A stretch of 64,000 bases of DNA, from positions 2,364,501 through 2,428,500 of the forward strand of contig NZ_CP017014.1 of assembly GCF_001767395.1 (NCBI RefSeq). Direction: 5' to 3'. The stretch comes from Rhodococcus sp. WMMA185 (GTDB lineage: Bacteria > Actinomycetota > Actinomycetes > Mycobacteriales > Mycobacteriaceae). The notes below the pieces were generated by a model. The model saw only the letters and a list, made by a program, of their open reading frames with translations. It did no database searches and was not told the DNA's origin. This document shows, in pieces, positions 19,176-29,040 of the stretch. Both the position numbers and the translations under genes were made by a program. Position 1 is the first letter of the stretch. Each line of letters opens with the position of its first letter.

Positions 19176-19586
19176 TCAGTCTCGCTGCCCCGGAAGGAGG
19201 CCCTGCTCCATTCGCTGTCGGACGTTCCTACGGAAGTAGAGAATGTAGCCCCACAGGATCGCGAAGACGAGCCCGACCACACCGATCGACACGTGCACGA
19301 AGAACCCGAGAATCAACACCACCTGCAACAACAGGTTGTACGTCATCGCCCATGGACGGCCCTGCAGCCCCGCCCCGAGGATCATCAGTGCCGCCAACCC
19401 CACAATGTAGGTTCCGGACAGCCAGGTGAGCCCGCCCCCGACTGTCGCGACCACAGGGAGGGCGAGAAGCACCACGATCGCCTCCAGGATCAGTGCTCCG
19501 GCAACCACGCCCCGGAAACCCTTCCACGGGTCCTTGGTCGGCGGACCGAACTCTGGCTCCGAAGCTGTCGAGTTCGACTCACTCAC
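19176..19586 (-). CDS. DUF4233 membrane protein
   Basis: A 136-residue protein with a polar N-terminus containing KDPWKGFRGVVAGALILEAI and about four hydrophobic helices. This is the DUF4233 family, found next to folC in actinobacteria (Rv2446c in M. tuberculosis). The function is not known to me. The GTG start overlaps the folC stop by four bases (GTGA), so its translation is probably coupled to folC. The end carries a basic, cytoplasmic-looking stretch, RRNVRQRMEQG. Confidence 0.9.
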   Translation of the reverse strand: MSESNSTASEPEFGPPTKDPWKGFRGVVAGALILEAIVVLLALPVVATVGGGLTWLSGTYIVGLAALMILGAGLQGRPWAMTYNLLLQVVLILGFFVHVSIGVVGLVFAILWGYILYFRRNVRQRMEQGLLPGQRD

Positions 19587-21010
19587 GCTGGGTCCTTTCC
19601 GAATAGAGTACGTGCGGCACCTGCGGTCACCACGGATCCGGTGACCACGACACCGGCCCCCGATACAGCCTCACCGGGTTCTCCGACTTCCTCCGCCAAC
19701 CCGATCGCGGTCTCGAGTGCGTCCGTGAGAGTGGGCGAGACGACGACGCGTTCGTCCCCGAATTTCGCCACTGCGATGTTCGCGAGGCTCTCGACATCCA
19801 TTGCCCGGACAGACCCGTTGTGCGTGACGACGATCTCGTCGAACACAGGCTCGAGTGCCGCCAGGATGCCGTCCACGTCCTTGTCCCCCATCACGCTCAC
19901 GACCCCGACGAGCTTGCGGAAGTCGAACTCCGCTGCCAGGGCGGTGGCCAGCGCCTTCGCGCCATCTGGGTTGTGGGCGGCGTCGAGGAACACCGTTGGC
20001 GCACTACGAACCCGTTCCAGACGTCCCGGGGTTACCACCGACGCGAACCCCTGGCGAACCGCATCCTGATCGAGTTGCCGGTCCGGCCCCGCGCCGAAGA
20101 ACGCCTCCACCGCAGCCAGCGCCAGGGAAGCGTTGCGCGCCTGATGCTCTCCGTGAAGGGGAAGGAAGACGTCGGTGTACACCCCGCCCAGACCCTGGAG
20201 TTCGAGTTGTTGCCCTCCGACCGCGACCCGGCGCGCCAGCACGGCGAACTCGGCACCTTCACGCGCCACCGCCGCATCTACTTCGACAGCACGGCGGAGT
20301 AGAACATCCATCACCTCCGGCGTCTGCTCGGCGATGATCGCAACCGTGTCGCGCGGAAGCAGCGCATCCTCGCGCCCCTTCTTGATGATGCCGGACTTCT
20401 CTTTTGCGATGCCAGCCAGATCGTCGCCGAGATAGTCCGCATGATCGAGACTGACCGGGGTGATCACCGCGACCTCCCCGTTGATGACATTGGTTGCGTC
20501 CCAACGTCCGCCGAGACCTACCTCGACGACCGCGACATCGACGGGAGCCTCGGCGAAAGCCGAGTATGCCATGGCGGTAAGTACCTCGAACTTGCTCATC
20601 GGGGGTCCGCCGGCCGCCTCGGACTGCTGATCGATCATCTGGATGTACGGCTCGATCTCGCGGTAGGTGTCGACGTACCGGCGCGGGGACACAGGCCGCC
20701 CGTCGATGCTGATCCGCTCGGTCGCGATCTGCAGGTGCGGGCTGGTGATACGGCCTGTGCGCCGGTGCAGGCCAGTGAGCAGGGCGTCGACCATTCGCGA
20801 CACCGACGTCTTGCCGTTGGTGCCGGTGATGTGGATCGCCGGATAGCCGTGCTGCGGCGAACCGAGGATGTCCATCAACGCGGAGATTCTCGCGAGAGAT
20901 GGGTCGATCTTGGTCTCCGGCCACCGCTTGTCGAGTTCCGCCTCGACCAGCGTCAGCTCAGCGAGGTCGATGGGGCTGACCTCTTCGGGTGAAGAATCGG
21001 AGGTGCTCAC
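19583..21010 (-). CDS. folC: Folylpolyglutamate synthase / dihydrofolate synthase
   Basis: FolC adds glutamate to dihydropteroate and to folates, keeping them in the cell. The 475-residue Mur-ligase-fold protein has the P-loop GTNGKT at 63-68, [16 protein letters not shown] in the middle, and the C-terminal domain segment [15 protein letters not shown] chose GTG 21010, which overlaps the valS stop (GTGA). Longer upstream readings simply run antisense-like through valS. Coupled to valS above and to the DUF4233 gene below. Confidence 0.96.
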   Translation of the reverse strand: MSTSDSSPEEVSPIDLAELTLVEAELDKRWPETKIDPSLARISALMDILGSPQHGYPAIHITGTNGKTSVSRMVDALLTGLHRRTGRITSPHLQIATERISIDGRPVSPRRYVDTYREIEPYIQMIDQQSEAAGGPPMSKFEVLTAMAYSAFAEAPVDVAVVEVGLGGRWDATNVINGEVAVITPVSLDHADYLGDDLAGIAKEKSGIIKKGREDALLPRDTVAIIAEQTPEVMDVLLRRAVEVDAAVAREGAEFAVLARRVAVGGQQLELQGLGGVYTDVFLPLHGEHQARNASLALAAVEAFFGAGPDRQLDQDAVRQGFASVVTPGRLERVRSAPTVFLDAAHNPDGAKALATALAAEFDFRKLVGVVSVMGDKDVDGILAALEPVFDEIVVTHNGSVRAMDVESLANIAVAKFGDERVVVSPTLTDALETAIGLAEEVGEPGEAVSGAGVVVTGSVVTAGAARTLFGKDPA

Positions 21011-23694
21011 GCGCCTTCCAGCTCCTTCACCCGCTTGGTGATGCGGTCGATCTCTTCCGCGGCGACCTGTGCGCGAGTACGGATCTTCTCCTTGACGGCA
21101 TCGGGCGCCTTGGCCAAGAACGCCTCGTTGGCCAGCTTGGCAGTGGTACCGGCAAGCTCTTTCTGCGCGGCGGCGAGGTCCTTGTCGAGCCGCGCCCGCT
21201 CGGCACCGAGGTCGATGTTCCCGGACGTATCGAGATCGACGGTGACAGTCGCCTTGCTCAGGCGCACCTCCACCGAAGCCGACACCTTGAAGTCCTCCCC
21301 CGCATCGGTGAGACGCGCCAACGATGTGATGGCGGAGAGTTGGGTGTCCAGATCCGCTGCGGCAATGCCGCTGATCCGCGCAGGCACCCGCTGCGACGGC
21401 TTGAGCCCCTGGTCGCTGCGGAAGCGGCGCACTTCGGTCACCAGCCGTTGCACGTCTTCCACTCGCTGAGCTGCGACGGAATCCTGCGCGGCACCGCTGG
21501 CCTCGGGCCACTGTGCCACAACCAACGATTCACCACCGGTAAGCGGCTTCCACAGCGTCTCCGTGACGAAGGGGATCACCGGGTGGAGCAGGCGCAGCAC
21601 AGCGTCGAGGACGTTGCCGAGCACTGCTCTCGTGTTCGCCGCGACCGCATCGTTCTCGGCGAACTGCACCTTGGCCAGTTCGAGGTACCAGTCACAGACC
21701 TCGTCCCAGGCGAAGTGGAACAGCGCCTCACATGCCTTGCTGAACTCGTAGCGGTCGAACGCGGAGTCGACGTCACCGCGGACCTGCTCGAGGCGGTCGA
21801 GAATCCACCGATCCGCGTCGGTGAGTTCCCCTCGATCCGGCAGCGGAGCCGGTGCGGCGCCGTTCATCAGCGCGAATTTCGTGGCGTTGAACAGCTTGGT
21901 GGCGAAGTTGCGCGACGACTGCGCGTGGTCCTCGCCGACCGACAGGTCGCTTCCCGGGTTGGCGCCACGGGCCAGCGTGAAGCGCAGCGCGTCCGCACCG
22001 AAGCGCTCGACCCAGTCGAGTGGGTCGATACCGTTGCCGCGCGACTTCGACATCTTCTTGCCGAACTGGTCGCGAACGAGTCCATGGAGGAAGACGTCCC
22101 TGAAGGGCACCTGGAAACCGGACTTCTCGCCGGCGCCTTGCGATGTGATCGCCTCGTCCGCCGCCACATAGGTACCGAACATCATCATCCGTGCGACCCA
22201 GAAGAAGAGGATGTCGTATCCGGTGACGAGAACACTTGTGGGATAGAACTTCTCGAGCTCGGGAGTCTTGTCCGGCCAGCCCATCGTGGAGAAGGGCCAC
22301 AGTCCCGAGGAGAACCACGTATCGAGAACGTCGGGATCTTGAACCCAGCCCTCGGGCGCAGTCTCGTCCGGGCCGAAGCAGGCCACCTCACCGTCGGGCC
22401 CGTACCACACGGGAATTCGATGGCCCCACCACAACTGACGCGATATGCACCAGTCATGCATATCGTCGACCCACGCGAACCAGCGCGGTTCCTGGCTGGC
22501 CGGATGGATTACGGTGTCACCGTTTCGCACCGCATCACCGGCAGCTTTCGCCAGGGCCTCGACCTTCACCCACCACTGCAACGACAGTCGCGGCTCGATG
22601 GATTCGCCGCTTCTCTCGGAGTGTCCGACACTGTGCATATAGGGGCGCTTCTCCGCGACGACGCGTCCCTGCGCTGTCAGCTCTTCGCGCACCTTGACCC
22701 GCGCCTCGAAGCGGTCGAGTCCGTCGAATTGCGTTCCGGTGTCGGCGATCTTGCCCGTCTCGTCCATGATGGTCGGCATCGGAAGGTTGTGGCGCAGACC
22801 CATCTCGAAGTCGTTGGGGTCGTGTGCCGGGGTGATCTTGACAGCGCCGCTACCGAATTCCGGATCGACGTACTCGTCCGCGATGATCGGAATATCCCGG
22901 CCGGTGATCGGGTGCTCGAGGGTCGTCCCGATCAGGTGCTTGTACCGCTCGTCGTCGGGGTGCACGGCCACGGCGGTGTCGCCGAGCATCGTCTCGACAC
23001 GGGTAGTCGCGACCACCACGTGCGGTTCGTCGTCGCTGAGCGAGCCATACCTCAGCGAGACCAGTTCGCCTTCGACATCCTCGAACTTCACCTCGATGTC
23101 CGAGATGGCAGTCTGCAACACCGGAGACCAGTTGACCAGGCGCTCCGCGCGGTAGATCAGTCCGTCGTCGTACATCCGCTTGAAGACGGTGTGCACGGCG
23201 CGCGAGAGCCCCTCGTCCATGGTGAATCGGTCACGACTCCAGTCGACGCCGTCACCGATGCGTCGCATCTGCTCGCCGATGGTGCCGCCCGACTCGCGCT
23301 TCCAGTCCCACACCTTGTCAACGAACAGTTCGCGACCGAGGTCTTCTTTCGTCTTGCCCTCGGCGGCCAGCTGCTTCTCCACCACCGACTGCGTCGCGAT
23401 TCCTGCGTGGTCCATTCCGGGCAGCCACAAGACTTCGTAGCCCTGCATCCGCTTGCGGCGGCTCAGGGTGTCCATCAGTGCGTGGTCGAGCGCGTGACCC
23501 ATGTGCAGGCTGCCGGTCACGTTGGGCGGCGGCAGAACGATGGAGTATCCGGGCTTGCTGCTGTGAGGATCCGCGCGGAAGTAACCGGCGTCTACCCAGC
23601 CCTGATACAGATCGGCCTCCACGGAGCTGGGGTCCCAGCTCTTCGGGAGAGCGTCGGCGTGGTTCTGGGGATTTTCGGGCGCTGCACTGGTCAC
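21007..23694 (-). CDS. valS: Valyl-tRNA synthetase
   Basis: A class I aminoacyl-tRNA synthetase of 895 residues that charges tRNA-Val. The HIGH motif is HMGH at 64-67, preceded by PPPNVTGSL, and the KMSKS motif is near residue 545 in [18 protein letters not shown] large editing domain lies between them. The C-terminal coiled coil ([18 protein letters not shown] and on to the end) is typical of ValRS. The GTG start at 23694 fits the family N-terminus. It is the first gene of the valS-folC-DUF4233-ndk unit. Confidence 0.98.
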   Translation of the reverse strand: MTSAAPENPQNHADALPKSWDPSSVEADLYQGWVDAGYFRADPHSSKPGYSIVLPPPNVTGSLHMGHALDHALMDTLSRRKRMQGYEVLWLPGMDHAGIATQSVVEKQLAAEGKTKEDLGRELFVDKVWDWKRESGGTIGEQMRRIGDGVDWSRDRFTMDEGLSRAVHTVFKRMYDDGLIYRAERLVNWSPVLQTAISDIEVKFEDVEGELVSLRYGSLSDDEPHVVVATTRVETMLGDTAVAVHPDDERYKHLIGTTLEHPITGRDIPIIADEYVDPEFGSGAVKITPAHDPNDFEMGLRHNLPMPTIMDETGKIADTGTQFDGLDRFEARVKVREELTAQGRVVAEKRPYMHSVGHSERSGESIEPRLSLQWWVKVEALAKAAGDAVRNGDTVIHPASQEPRWFAWVDDMHDWCISRQLWWGHRIPVWYGPDGEVACFGPDETAPEGWVQDPDVLDTWFSSGLWPFSTMGWPDKTPELEKFYPTSVLVTGYDILFFWVARMMMFGTYVAADEAITSQGAGEKSGFQVPFRDVFLHGLVRDQFGKKMSKSRGNGIDPLDWVERFGADALRFTLARGANPGSDLSVGEDHAQSSRNFATKLFNATKFALMNGAAPAPLPDRGELTDADRWILDRLEQVRGDVDSAFDRYEFSKACEALFHFAWDEVCDWYLELAKVQFAENDAVAANTRAVLGNVLDAVLRLLHPVIPFVTETLWKPLTGGESLVVAQWPEASGAAQDSVAAQRVEDVQRLVTEVRRFRSDQGLKPSQRVPARISGIAAADLDTQLSAITSLARLTDAGEDFKVSASVEVRLSKATVTVDLDTSGNIDLGAERARLDKDLAAAQKELAGTTAKLANEAFLAKAPDAVKEKIRTRAQVAAEEIDRITKRVKELEGA

Positions 23695-24035
23695 CCGTCG
23701 AGTCTAATGAACGCGAAGAAGGCCGATGACGCCGCTACCGCGCCTGCGGGAGAACGTCACAGGTCGCTGAACAATGTGCGATGCACCTCGGCGGCCGTGC
23801 GGTATTCGAGTTCTACTGGACCTCGCGGTTCGCTCTCGCCGGCAGCGGACGATCCCGCACTGGTGTGCAGCTCGGAGAAGAGCTGCGGGTCTTGTTCGTT
23901 CAAGGCTTCCTCCCGGTAGGTCGGACAGTCGAACCGCGCTGACGTCAGATTCCCCCGCTCCTGCCGAGTGCAGGGGAACATATCGGGTGCCCGCACGCCC
24001 AACTGCGGCGAATGCGGGCACCCGGTAGAGGGGCG
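23695..24035. other. 341-bp region between mihF-like gene and valS
   Basis: It holds the mIHF-gene terminator at its right end and should hold the valS promoter near 23700. A minus-strand frame at 23757-24002 could encode 81 residues. It would start with TTG inside the terminator, or with an ATG at 23981 lacking a ribosome site. I do not call it a gene. Confidence 0.5.
23984..24024 (-). terminator. Hairpin terminator after the mIHF-like gene
   Basis: CGGGTGCCCGCA (23984-23995) pairs perfectly over 12 bp with TGCGGGCACCCG (24013-24024), with a 17-nt loop. It starts 12 bases past the stop codon at 24036. There is no strong T tract, which is common in high-GC actinobacteria. Confidence 0.7.
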
Positions 24036-24347
24036 TCAGCTGAAGTGAGCCAACAGAGCGTCGCGCTGACGGTCCCCGAGGCCACGGAGCCGGCGGGTGG
24101 GGGCGATCTCGAGGTTCGCCATGATCTCCTGCGCCTTCACCTTGCCGATCTTCGGCAGGGCTTCGAGAATGGCGCTGACCTTGGTCTTTCCGATGATGTC
24201 ATCGACATCCGCCTTGGAAAGAACCTGCTTGAGAGTGATGTCACCGGACTTGAGCTTGTCCTTGAGTTCCGCGCGCGCACGTCGAGCGGCTGCGGCCTTC
24301 TCGAGAGCAGCGGCCCGCTGTTCGTCAGTGAGCTGAGGAAGTGCCAC
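24036..24347 (-). CDS. mihF: Integration host factor, actinobacterial type (mIHF)
   Basis: A 103-residue DNA-binding nucleoid protein of the mIHF family. It starts MALPQLTDEQRAAALEKAAA and contains the helix-two-turn-helix region SKADVDDIIGKTKVSAILEALPKIG KVKAQEIM (residues about 45-80), then RRLRGLGDRQRDALLAHF. The GTG start at 24347 has GAAGGAGAAA just upstream, which is convincing. In M. tuberculosis the single mihF (Rv1388) sits beside gmk and rpoZ, not here. This gene may therefore be a second copy, or the only one moved; the window cannot decide. Its own terminator suggests a single-gene transcript. Confidence 0.9.
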   Translation of the reverse strand: MALPQLTDEQRAAALEKAAAARRARAELKDKLKSGDITLKQVLSKADVDDIIGKTKVSAILEALPKIGKVKAQEIMANLEIAPTRRLRGLGDRQRDALLAHFS

Positions 24348-24489
24348 GATTTCTCCTTCATTCGGGGTACGTATCGAACACCGTAGCGAGAGAACCGCAA
24401 CTTCACCGCATCCTTCGAACGTGTCGCGCATCCTCGTCACGAATTCGCCTTCGCCGAGCGCAATCCGCCGAGTGCATCTTGCCGGGGTG

Positions 24490-26535
24490 CTACCCGAGGA
24501 CCTCGGGCATGTCCGCGTCCTCCTCGAGCACATGTTCCGACAGGAACGCGAGGACCACCTCGTACCAGACCTTGACGTTCTGCGGGCTGAGAATCCAATG
24601 GTTTTCGTCCGGGAAGTAGAGGAAGCGGTGGTCGGTGCGGCCCTCGTCGTCGGCGGGCAACCCCGACTCCGACAACAACTCGAACCACAGCCGCAGTCCT
24701 TCACCGATCGGTACCCGAAAGTCCTTGTCGCCGTGTATGACCAGCATCGGAGTGACGATATCCGCGACGTACAGGTGGGGCGAGTTCTCCACCGCCATCT
24801 CGGGGGTCATCTCTCGTTGCCAATACCACGCGGCGTCGGTGGTGGGATTGAACTGGTCCAGCGCCCACAGGCTCGCGTGTGTCACGATCGCCTTGAACCG
24901 ATCGGTATGACCGGCGATCCAGTTGGCCATGTACCCGCCGAACGACCCGCCCATCGCGGCGGAGCGCTTCTCGTCGATCTCCGGCAACGCTTCCGCAGCA
25001 TCGGTGATCGCCATGAGATCGGTGAACGGGGCTTTCCCCCACTTTCCCCAGCCGCGCTCGACGAACTCTTGCCCATAGCCGGTCGACAGCGCCGGATCCG
25101 GCAGCAGAATCGCGTATCCGCGCGCCACCAGCAACCAGGGGTTCCATCGCCACGCCCACGTGTTCCACGACCCCAGCGGTCCGCCGTGCACCCACAGCAC
25201 CAGAGGAACCGGTGCATGCGCCGAGGCACCGTTCGGCATCGCGAGCCACGCCCGGACCTTGGCTCCGTCGGCCGCGACGGTCTCGACTTCGGTCAACGTG
25301 CCTGGCAACTCGGGAAGCTCCTCCGGCGCTTCGAGCAGCGACATTGCCCCGGTGTCGATATCGACACGAACCGGGTGTGGTGGCGCAGTGTAGGACGCCC
25401 GGAGCGCGAACACGGTGGCACCGTCGGGAGACACCTGGAGGTCGGTGTAGCTGAAGTCGTCGGTCGTCACCCGGGCGGGATCCCTACCCTCGCGAATCAG
25501 GAATATCGGCCCGCGACCGTGGTCGTCCGCCGTGACCAAGAGCCCGGACCCGTCCGGCAGCCAGACCACCGAGGTAGCCCACCGATCCCACCCGGGCGCG
25601 ACATCGGCGACGGTTCCTGTGTCGAAGCTGTACCGGTGCAGGGTGAATCGAGGCGCGGAGTCCGCACTCGCATGGGATTCCCTCGTGAACACGACGTGCC
25701 GTCCGTCGGGTGAGATCACCGGGTCCGTCACGTCTGCTGCCTCGATGTCGACGAGGACGCTGCGCGTGCCCGTTTCTATGTCGATGCGCACCAGGGTGCT
25801 GCGAATCGACGCTGCCGGACCTGGAACTGACCACGAGGTGACGACGAAGGCGCCGTCCGCGCTCAACGCATAGGTCGCCTCGCGCAGGGTCGGTCCCTGC
25901 ATCGGGCTCAGGTCGGTCAGTTCAGGCTCCTCCGCTGTCTTGTCCAAGACATCCAGGGACGCGGACAGTAGATGCGGCACGTCCGGGCCGAGGTCGCGGT
26001 CCCAGTAGCGAACCGGGAATCCTGAGTGCAGGATCGCCGACACCTTCTTGTCTTTGCGCTCGGCGCGCACTCGTTCGTCATCGGCAACCTCGCCGGATCG
26101 CCCGAGCACGCCCGTGGTGACCACGAACCGTGGGGCGCGGGTCGCGGCGCGAACACCGGTAATTCCTCCGCCGCGACGGGCGACCATCACCGCCTCACCA
26201 CCGTCGGCGGGCAGTCGCCACAGGGCGTCGGGTGTGTCTTCCTTCCCCTGCTCCGGACGGGAAGCGGTGAAGAGGAGATCGCCGTCATTGGTGAACGTCG
26301 GGTTGGACTCCCCGGTGTGGCCACGTGTCAACCGCCGTGCCGGGACCTGCCCACCAGGGTCGATCTCCCAGAGGGCGGTGACGTACTTGGTCGACTTGTC
26401 GTCGAGCGTCGATTGTGCGACGACGAGTCGTCGCCCGTCCGGGGACATTGCCAGGCCGCTGACTCGGCCGAGCGCGAGATAGTCGTCGAGGTCGTCGAAG
26501 GGGGTTCCGGCGTGAAGTTCAGGAATCGCGGTCAC
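24490..26535 (-). CDS. S9 family peptidase (prolyl oligopeptidase / acylaminoacyl peptidase type)
   Basis: A 681-residue serine peptidase. The first 400 residues hold beta-propeller-like repeats (SPDGRRLVVAQS, SPDGRHVVFTRE, SPDGATVFALRA). The C-terminal alpha/beta-hydrolase domain has HGGPLGSWNTW, the nucleophile near residue 530 in GGSFGGYMAN, VIHGDKDFRVP with the probable acid, and the histidine in FPDENHWI. No signal peptide is visible, so it is probably cytoplasmic and cleaves short peptides. It is a stand-alone gene between the mIHF-like gene and the acetyltransferase pair, about 40 bp from the latter. Confidence 0.93.
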   Translation of the reverse strand: MTAIPELHAGTPFDDLDDYLALGRVSGLAMSPDGRRLVVAQSTLDDKSTKYVTALWEIDPGGQVPARRLTRGHTGESNPTFTNDGDLLFTASRPEQGKEDTPDALWRLPADGGEAVMVARRGGGITGVRAATRAPRFVVTTGVLGRSGEVADDERVRAERKDKKVSAILHSGFPVRYWDRDLGPDVPHLLSASLDVLDKTAEEPELTDLSPMQGPTLREATYALSADGAFVVTSWSVPGPAASIRSTLVRIDIETGTRSVLVDIEAADVTDPVISPDGRHVVFTRESHASADSAPRFTLHRYSFDTGTVADVAPGWDRWATSVVWLPDGSGLLVTADDHGRGPIFLIREGRDPARVTTDDFSYTDLQVSPDGATVFALRASYTAPPHPVRVDIDTGAMSLLEAPEELPELPGTLTEVETVAADGAKVRAWLAMPNGASAHAPVPLVLWVHGGPLGSWNTWAWRWNPWLLVARGYAILLPDPALSTGYGQEFVERGWGKWGKAPFTDLMAITDAAEALPEIDEKRSAAMGGSFGGYMANWIAGHTDRFKAIVTHASLWALDQFNPTTDAAWYWQREMTPEMAVENSPHLYVADIVTPMLVIHGDKDFRVPIGEGLRLWFELLSESGLPADDEGRTDHRFLYFPDENHWILSPQNVKVWYEVVLAFLSEHVLEEDADMPEVLG

Positions 26536-26574
26536 GATTCGTTCGTATCACGATCCGGCGCACCCTGCCGGAGA

Positions 26575-27183
26575 TCATCGAGGGTCGCGCCACATCGGGT
26601 ACATGGTGGGACCGCCGCCAGGAACAACGACCTCACCGGTGACTTCGAAGCCGAAGCGCTCGTAGTAGGGGATATTGCTCGCCTTGCTGGATTCGAGATA
26701 GGCCGGAACGTGTTCACGATCGAGGCGTTCGAGCCGTGAGATCAGCAAGGCCTGCCCGTATCCCTGCCCGCGGACCTCGGACCCTGTGCCTATCGTGCCC
26801 AGATACCAATGCGGTTCGGCCGGATGAACCGCGTGGAGCAAGGCGTAGATCTCTTCGCTGGCTTGCCGGCGCCCGCGGAAAGCGCGGATCATCGCCGGCG
26901 CCATCATCCAGGTCGAGCGCCGCGAGTGCTTCCACCGACCGGGCGGATCCCACAGGCTCGCCCCGCCGATGGTGCCGTGGTTGCCCTCCGCAACCTCGAC
27001 ACCGCCACCGGCGAGGTGGTGATATCGAATCAACGCGGCGAAGAATCGCGGCATGCCGACTCTGCATTGCTCCTCGTCTGGAAACATCCAAGTAAGCACC
27101 GGGTCGCCGTCGAAAGCATCGCTCAGCACGGTTGCCAATGCACCAATGTCGGATTTGCGTCCGGCCCGTACGGAGATACCCAT
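26575..27183 (-). CDS. GNAT family N-acetyltransferase, copy A of a tandem pair
   Basis: A 202-residue GNAT protein starting MGISVRAGRKSDIGALATVL. The acetyl-CoA loop is VRGQGYGQALL, followed by SNIPYYERFGFEVTGE. The substrate is unknown; the fold includes the aromatic segment HWYLGTIG typical of a small GNAT group. It is a paralogue of the next gene (27269-27877), of identical length, with long identical blocks and diverged stretches elsewhere. The start at 27183 is aligned with that of copy B. A longer upstream reading is only the shadow frame of copy B. Confidence 0.9.
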   Translation of the reverse strand: MGISVRAGRKSDIGALATVLSDAFDGDPVLTWMFPDEEQCRVGMPRFFAALIRYHHLAGGGVEVAEGNHGTIGGASLWDPPGRWKHSRRSTWMMAPAMIRAFRGRRQASEEIYALLHAVHPAEPHWYLGTIGTGSEVRGQGYGQALLISRLERLDREHVPAYLESSKASNIPYYERFGFEVTGEVVVPGGGPTMYPMWRDPR

Positions 27184-27268
27184 GACTTCGAGGCTATTCG
27201 CTGTTGGAGGCTGGACCAACACTCTCTCGGACTCTGCGCTGCTCGCTTGTGCTTCGTCGTGCCGGAGA

Positions 27269-27877
27269 CTATCGAGGGTCGCGCCACATCGCGTACAGGG
27301 TGGGGCCGCCGCCTCGGACCGCGATCTCACCGGTGACTTCGAAGCCGAACCGCTCGTAGTAGGGGATGTTGCTCGCCTTGCTGGATTCGAGATAGGCCGG
27401 ACTGTGTTCGCGATCGAGGCGTTCGAGCCGCGAGGCCAGCAGCGCCTGCCCGTACCCCTGCCCACGGACAGCGCTCGTCGTGCCGATTGTCGCCAGATAC
27501 CAATGAGGTTCGGCCGGATGAGCCGCATAAAGTGCGGCGACGAGGTCTTTGCCGGCTTGCGGGTGCTCGGGCATGGCGCGGATCATTGCGGGCGCCATGC
27601 TCCAGGTCGAGCGGCGCGACTGTTTCCACCGACCGGGCGGGTCCCACAGGCTCGCCCCGCCGATGGTGCCGTGGTTGCCCTCCGCCACCTCGACACCACC
27701 ACCGGCGAGATGGTGATATCGGGTCTGCGCGGCGAAGAATCGCGGGAGGCGGACCTGGCGTTTCTTGTCATCCGGATACAGCCAGGTAACCACCGGGTCG
27801 TCGTCGAAAGCCTCACTCAGCACAGCCGACAACCCTCGAATGTCAGATCTATGTCCAGGCCGCACGGCAATTTTCAT
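27269..27877 (-). CDS. GNAT family N-acetyltransferase, copy B of a tandem pair
   Basis: A 202-residue GNAT protein starting MKIAVRPGHRSDIRGLSAVL. It shares with copy A the blocks YHHLAGGGVEVAEGNHGTIG and YLESSKASNIPYYERFGFEV, the acetyl-CoA loop VRGQGYGQALL, and the C-terminal MWRDPR. It differs mainly in the first 50 residues and around residues 95-115, where substrate selectivity could lie. The pair arose by tandem duplication; the 85 bp between the copies includes sequence similar to that just after copy A. Substrate unknown. Confidence 0.9.
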   Translation of the reverse strand: MKIAVRPGHRSDIRGLSAVLSEAFDDDPVVTWLYPDDKKRQVRLPRFFAAQTRYHHLAGGGVEVAEGNHGTIGGASLWDPPGRWKQSRRSTWSMAPAMIRAMPEHPQAGKDLVAALYAAHPAEPHWYLATIGTTSAVRGQGYGQALLASRLERLDREHSPAYLESSKASNIPYYERFGFEVTGEIAVRGGGPTLYAMWRDPR

Positions 27878-27957
27878 GTCCCGACGCTACGACACCCCGA
27901 GCGATCCCGCGAGAGATTCGAGACTTGCGGGAGCACCGACCCGAAGTGGCGCCGGTC

Positions 27958-28977
27958 TCAGGCGAGCAGCGGCGCCACCCTCTGCGGGATCTCGTTCAAC
28001 GCGAAGGGAAGACTCAGCACCGTGCTCCATGCCATCGCCTCGGCGGCGTCGTCTTCGAGGACGATCGCGCGGCCGTCCTTGACCACGTCCAGTTCCTGAT
28101 AGATCGGCGTCTTGTCCAGTTCCTCCCGGAGTCTGTCACCGAATCCGCCGCCCGCGTACCACACGAGGAGGTCGACGTCCGCAAGGGACAACTGTTCGGT
28201 ACTGATCTCCGCAAAGTTCCCGGTGATCTGTTCCGTCACAGGCGGGTTGACGAATCCGAGTTCGGTGAAGAAGCGAACCTTCGGGTCCTCGGGCCCGTAG
28301 ACGCCGAACTGGCCCGGGCCTTTGAGGGCCCCGACGAGGACGGTCTTGCCGGCGAACGCGGGGTTGGCGGCCCCGACGTCTGCGAACTGCTTCTCGACGG
28401 CGGACACCAACTCGGCGGCCCTGTCCTGCTTGCCGAGCGCCTCGCCGAGAATTGTCGTCTGGTCTTGCCACGGGACCCCGTAGTCGGCAAAGCCCTTGGG
28501 CTGCGCCACCGTCGGCGCTATCGCGGTCAGCGTGTCGTACTGCGACTGCGTGAGACCAGAGTACGTTCCGACCACCAGATCGGGGCTAGTCGCCGCAACC
28601 TTCTCGAAGTTGATTCCGGTGGACGCCGAGCCCACGATCTCCGGTTCCGAGTCACCGAGGAGGTCCTGAGCCCACGGCCACACGCCGTAGGGGTAGTCGC
28701 CGTACCAGTCGAACGTACCCACCAGGGTGCCGCCGAGGGCAAGGATCGCGTCTTGGTCGTTGTACCCGACGCTCACGATTCGTTGCGGATCGCTCGGCAC
28801 TCGGGCTTCGCCGTACTTGTTCGCGATCACGGACCCACCCGTCTCGCCGCCTGCCGCGGCAGGCGTCTCGCCACCGGTCGAACTGCTGCAGGCCGCGGCA
28901 AACGCCAGCAGCGCTCCCCCGGTACCGACGAGGAATCCGCGCCGACTCAGACCGGTCCTCTGTTCACCAACATTCAT
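27958..28977 (-). CDS. Iron-siderophore-type ABC transporter substrate-binding lipoprotein
   Basis: A 339-residue class III (FecB/FepB-like) binding protein. It begins MNVGEQRTGLSRRGFLVGTG with a twin-arginine SRRGFL and a lipobox ending AAAC before a Ser/Thr-rich linker. The body shows the two-lobe pattern: RIVSVGYNDQDAILALG and PDLVVGTYSGLTQSQYDTL. It should sit on the outer face of the cell membrane and hand ferric siderophore to a permease, none of which is encoded nearby. ATG 28977 places the signal peptide correctly. An IdeR/DtxR-like half-strong box lies 45 bp upstream, so iron repression is likely. Confidence 0.92.
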   Translation of the reverse strand: MNVGEQRTGLSRRGFLVGTGGALLAFAAACSSSTGGETPAAAGGETGGSVIANKYGEARVPSDPQRIVSVGYNDQDAILALGGTLVGTFDWYGDYPYGVWPWAQDLLGDSEPEIVGSASTGINFEKVAATSPDLVVGTYSGLTQSQYDTLTAIAPTVAQPKGFADYGVPWQDQTTILGEALGKQDRAAELVSAVEKQFADVGAANPAFAGKTVLVGALKGPGQFGVYGPEDPKVRFFTELGFVNPPVTEQITGNFAEISTEQLSLADVDLLVWYAGGGFGDRLREELDKTPIYQELDVVKDGRAIVLEDDAAEAMAWSTVLSLPFALNEIPQRVAPLLA

Positions 28978-29021
28978 ACGTCGACCTCTCGTCCACCAGG
29001 AGCACGTTCCAATAGGCAAAG

Positions 29022-29040
29022 CATGGCGAGCCTATCCTAA
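29022..29040 (-). promoter_or_regulatory. Candidate IdeR/DtxR iron box
   Basis: The minus strand reads TTAGGATAGGCTCGCCATG. The left half and centre match the iron-box consensus TTAGGTTAGGCTAACCTAA well, 13 of 19 positions overall. It lies 45 bp before a siderophore-binding lipoprotein gene and touches the 3' end of pcaJ. Confidence 0.55.

Noticed and set aside
20989-23919. A 976-codon open frame on the plus strand
   Set aside because: It is the antisense of valS, which has full synthetase motifs. High GC content makes long antisense frames common.
23757-24002. An 81-codon minus-strand frame
   Set aside because: The TTG start falls in the mIHF terminator and no ribosome site is seen. It may be real, but the sequence alone does not support it.
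26575-27528. A longer reading of GNAT copy A, with a 115-residue N-terminal extension
   Set aside because: The extension is an out-of-frame reading of copy B. The start at 27183 matches the start of copy B.
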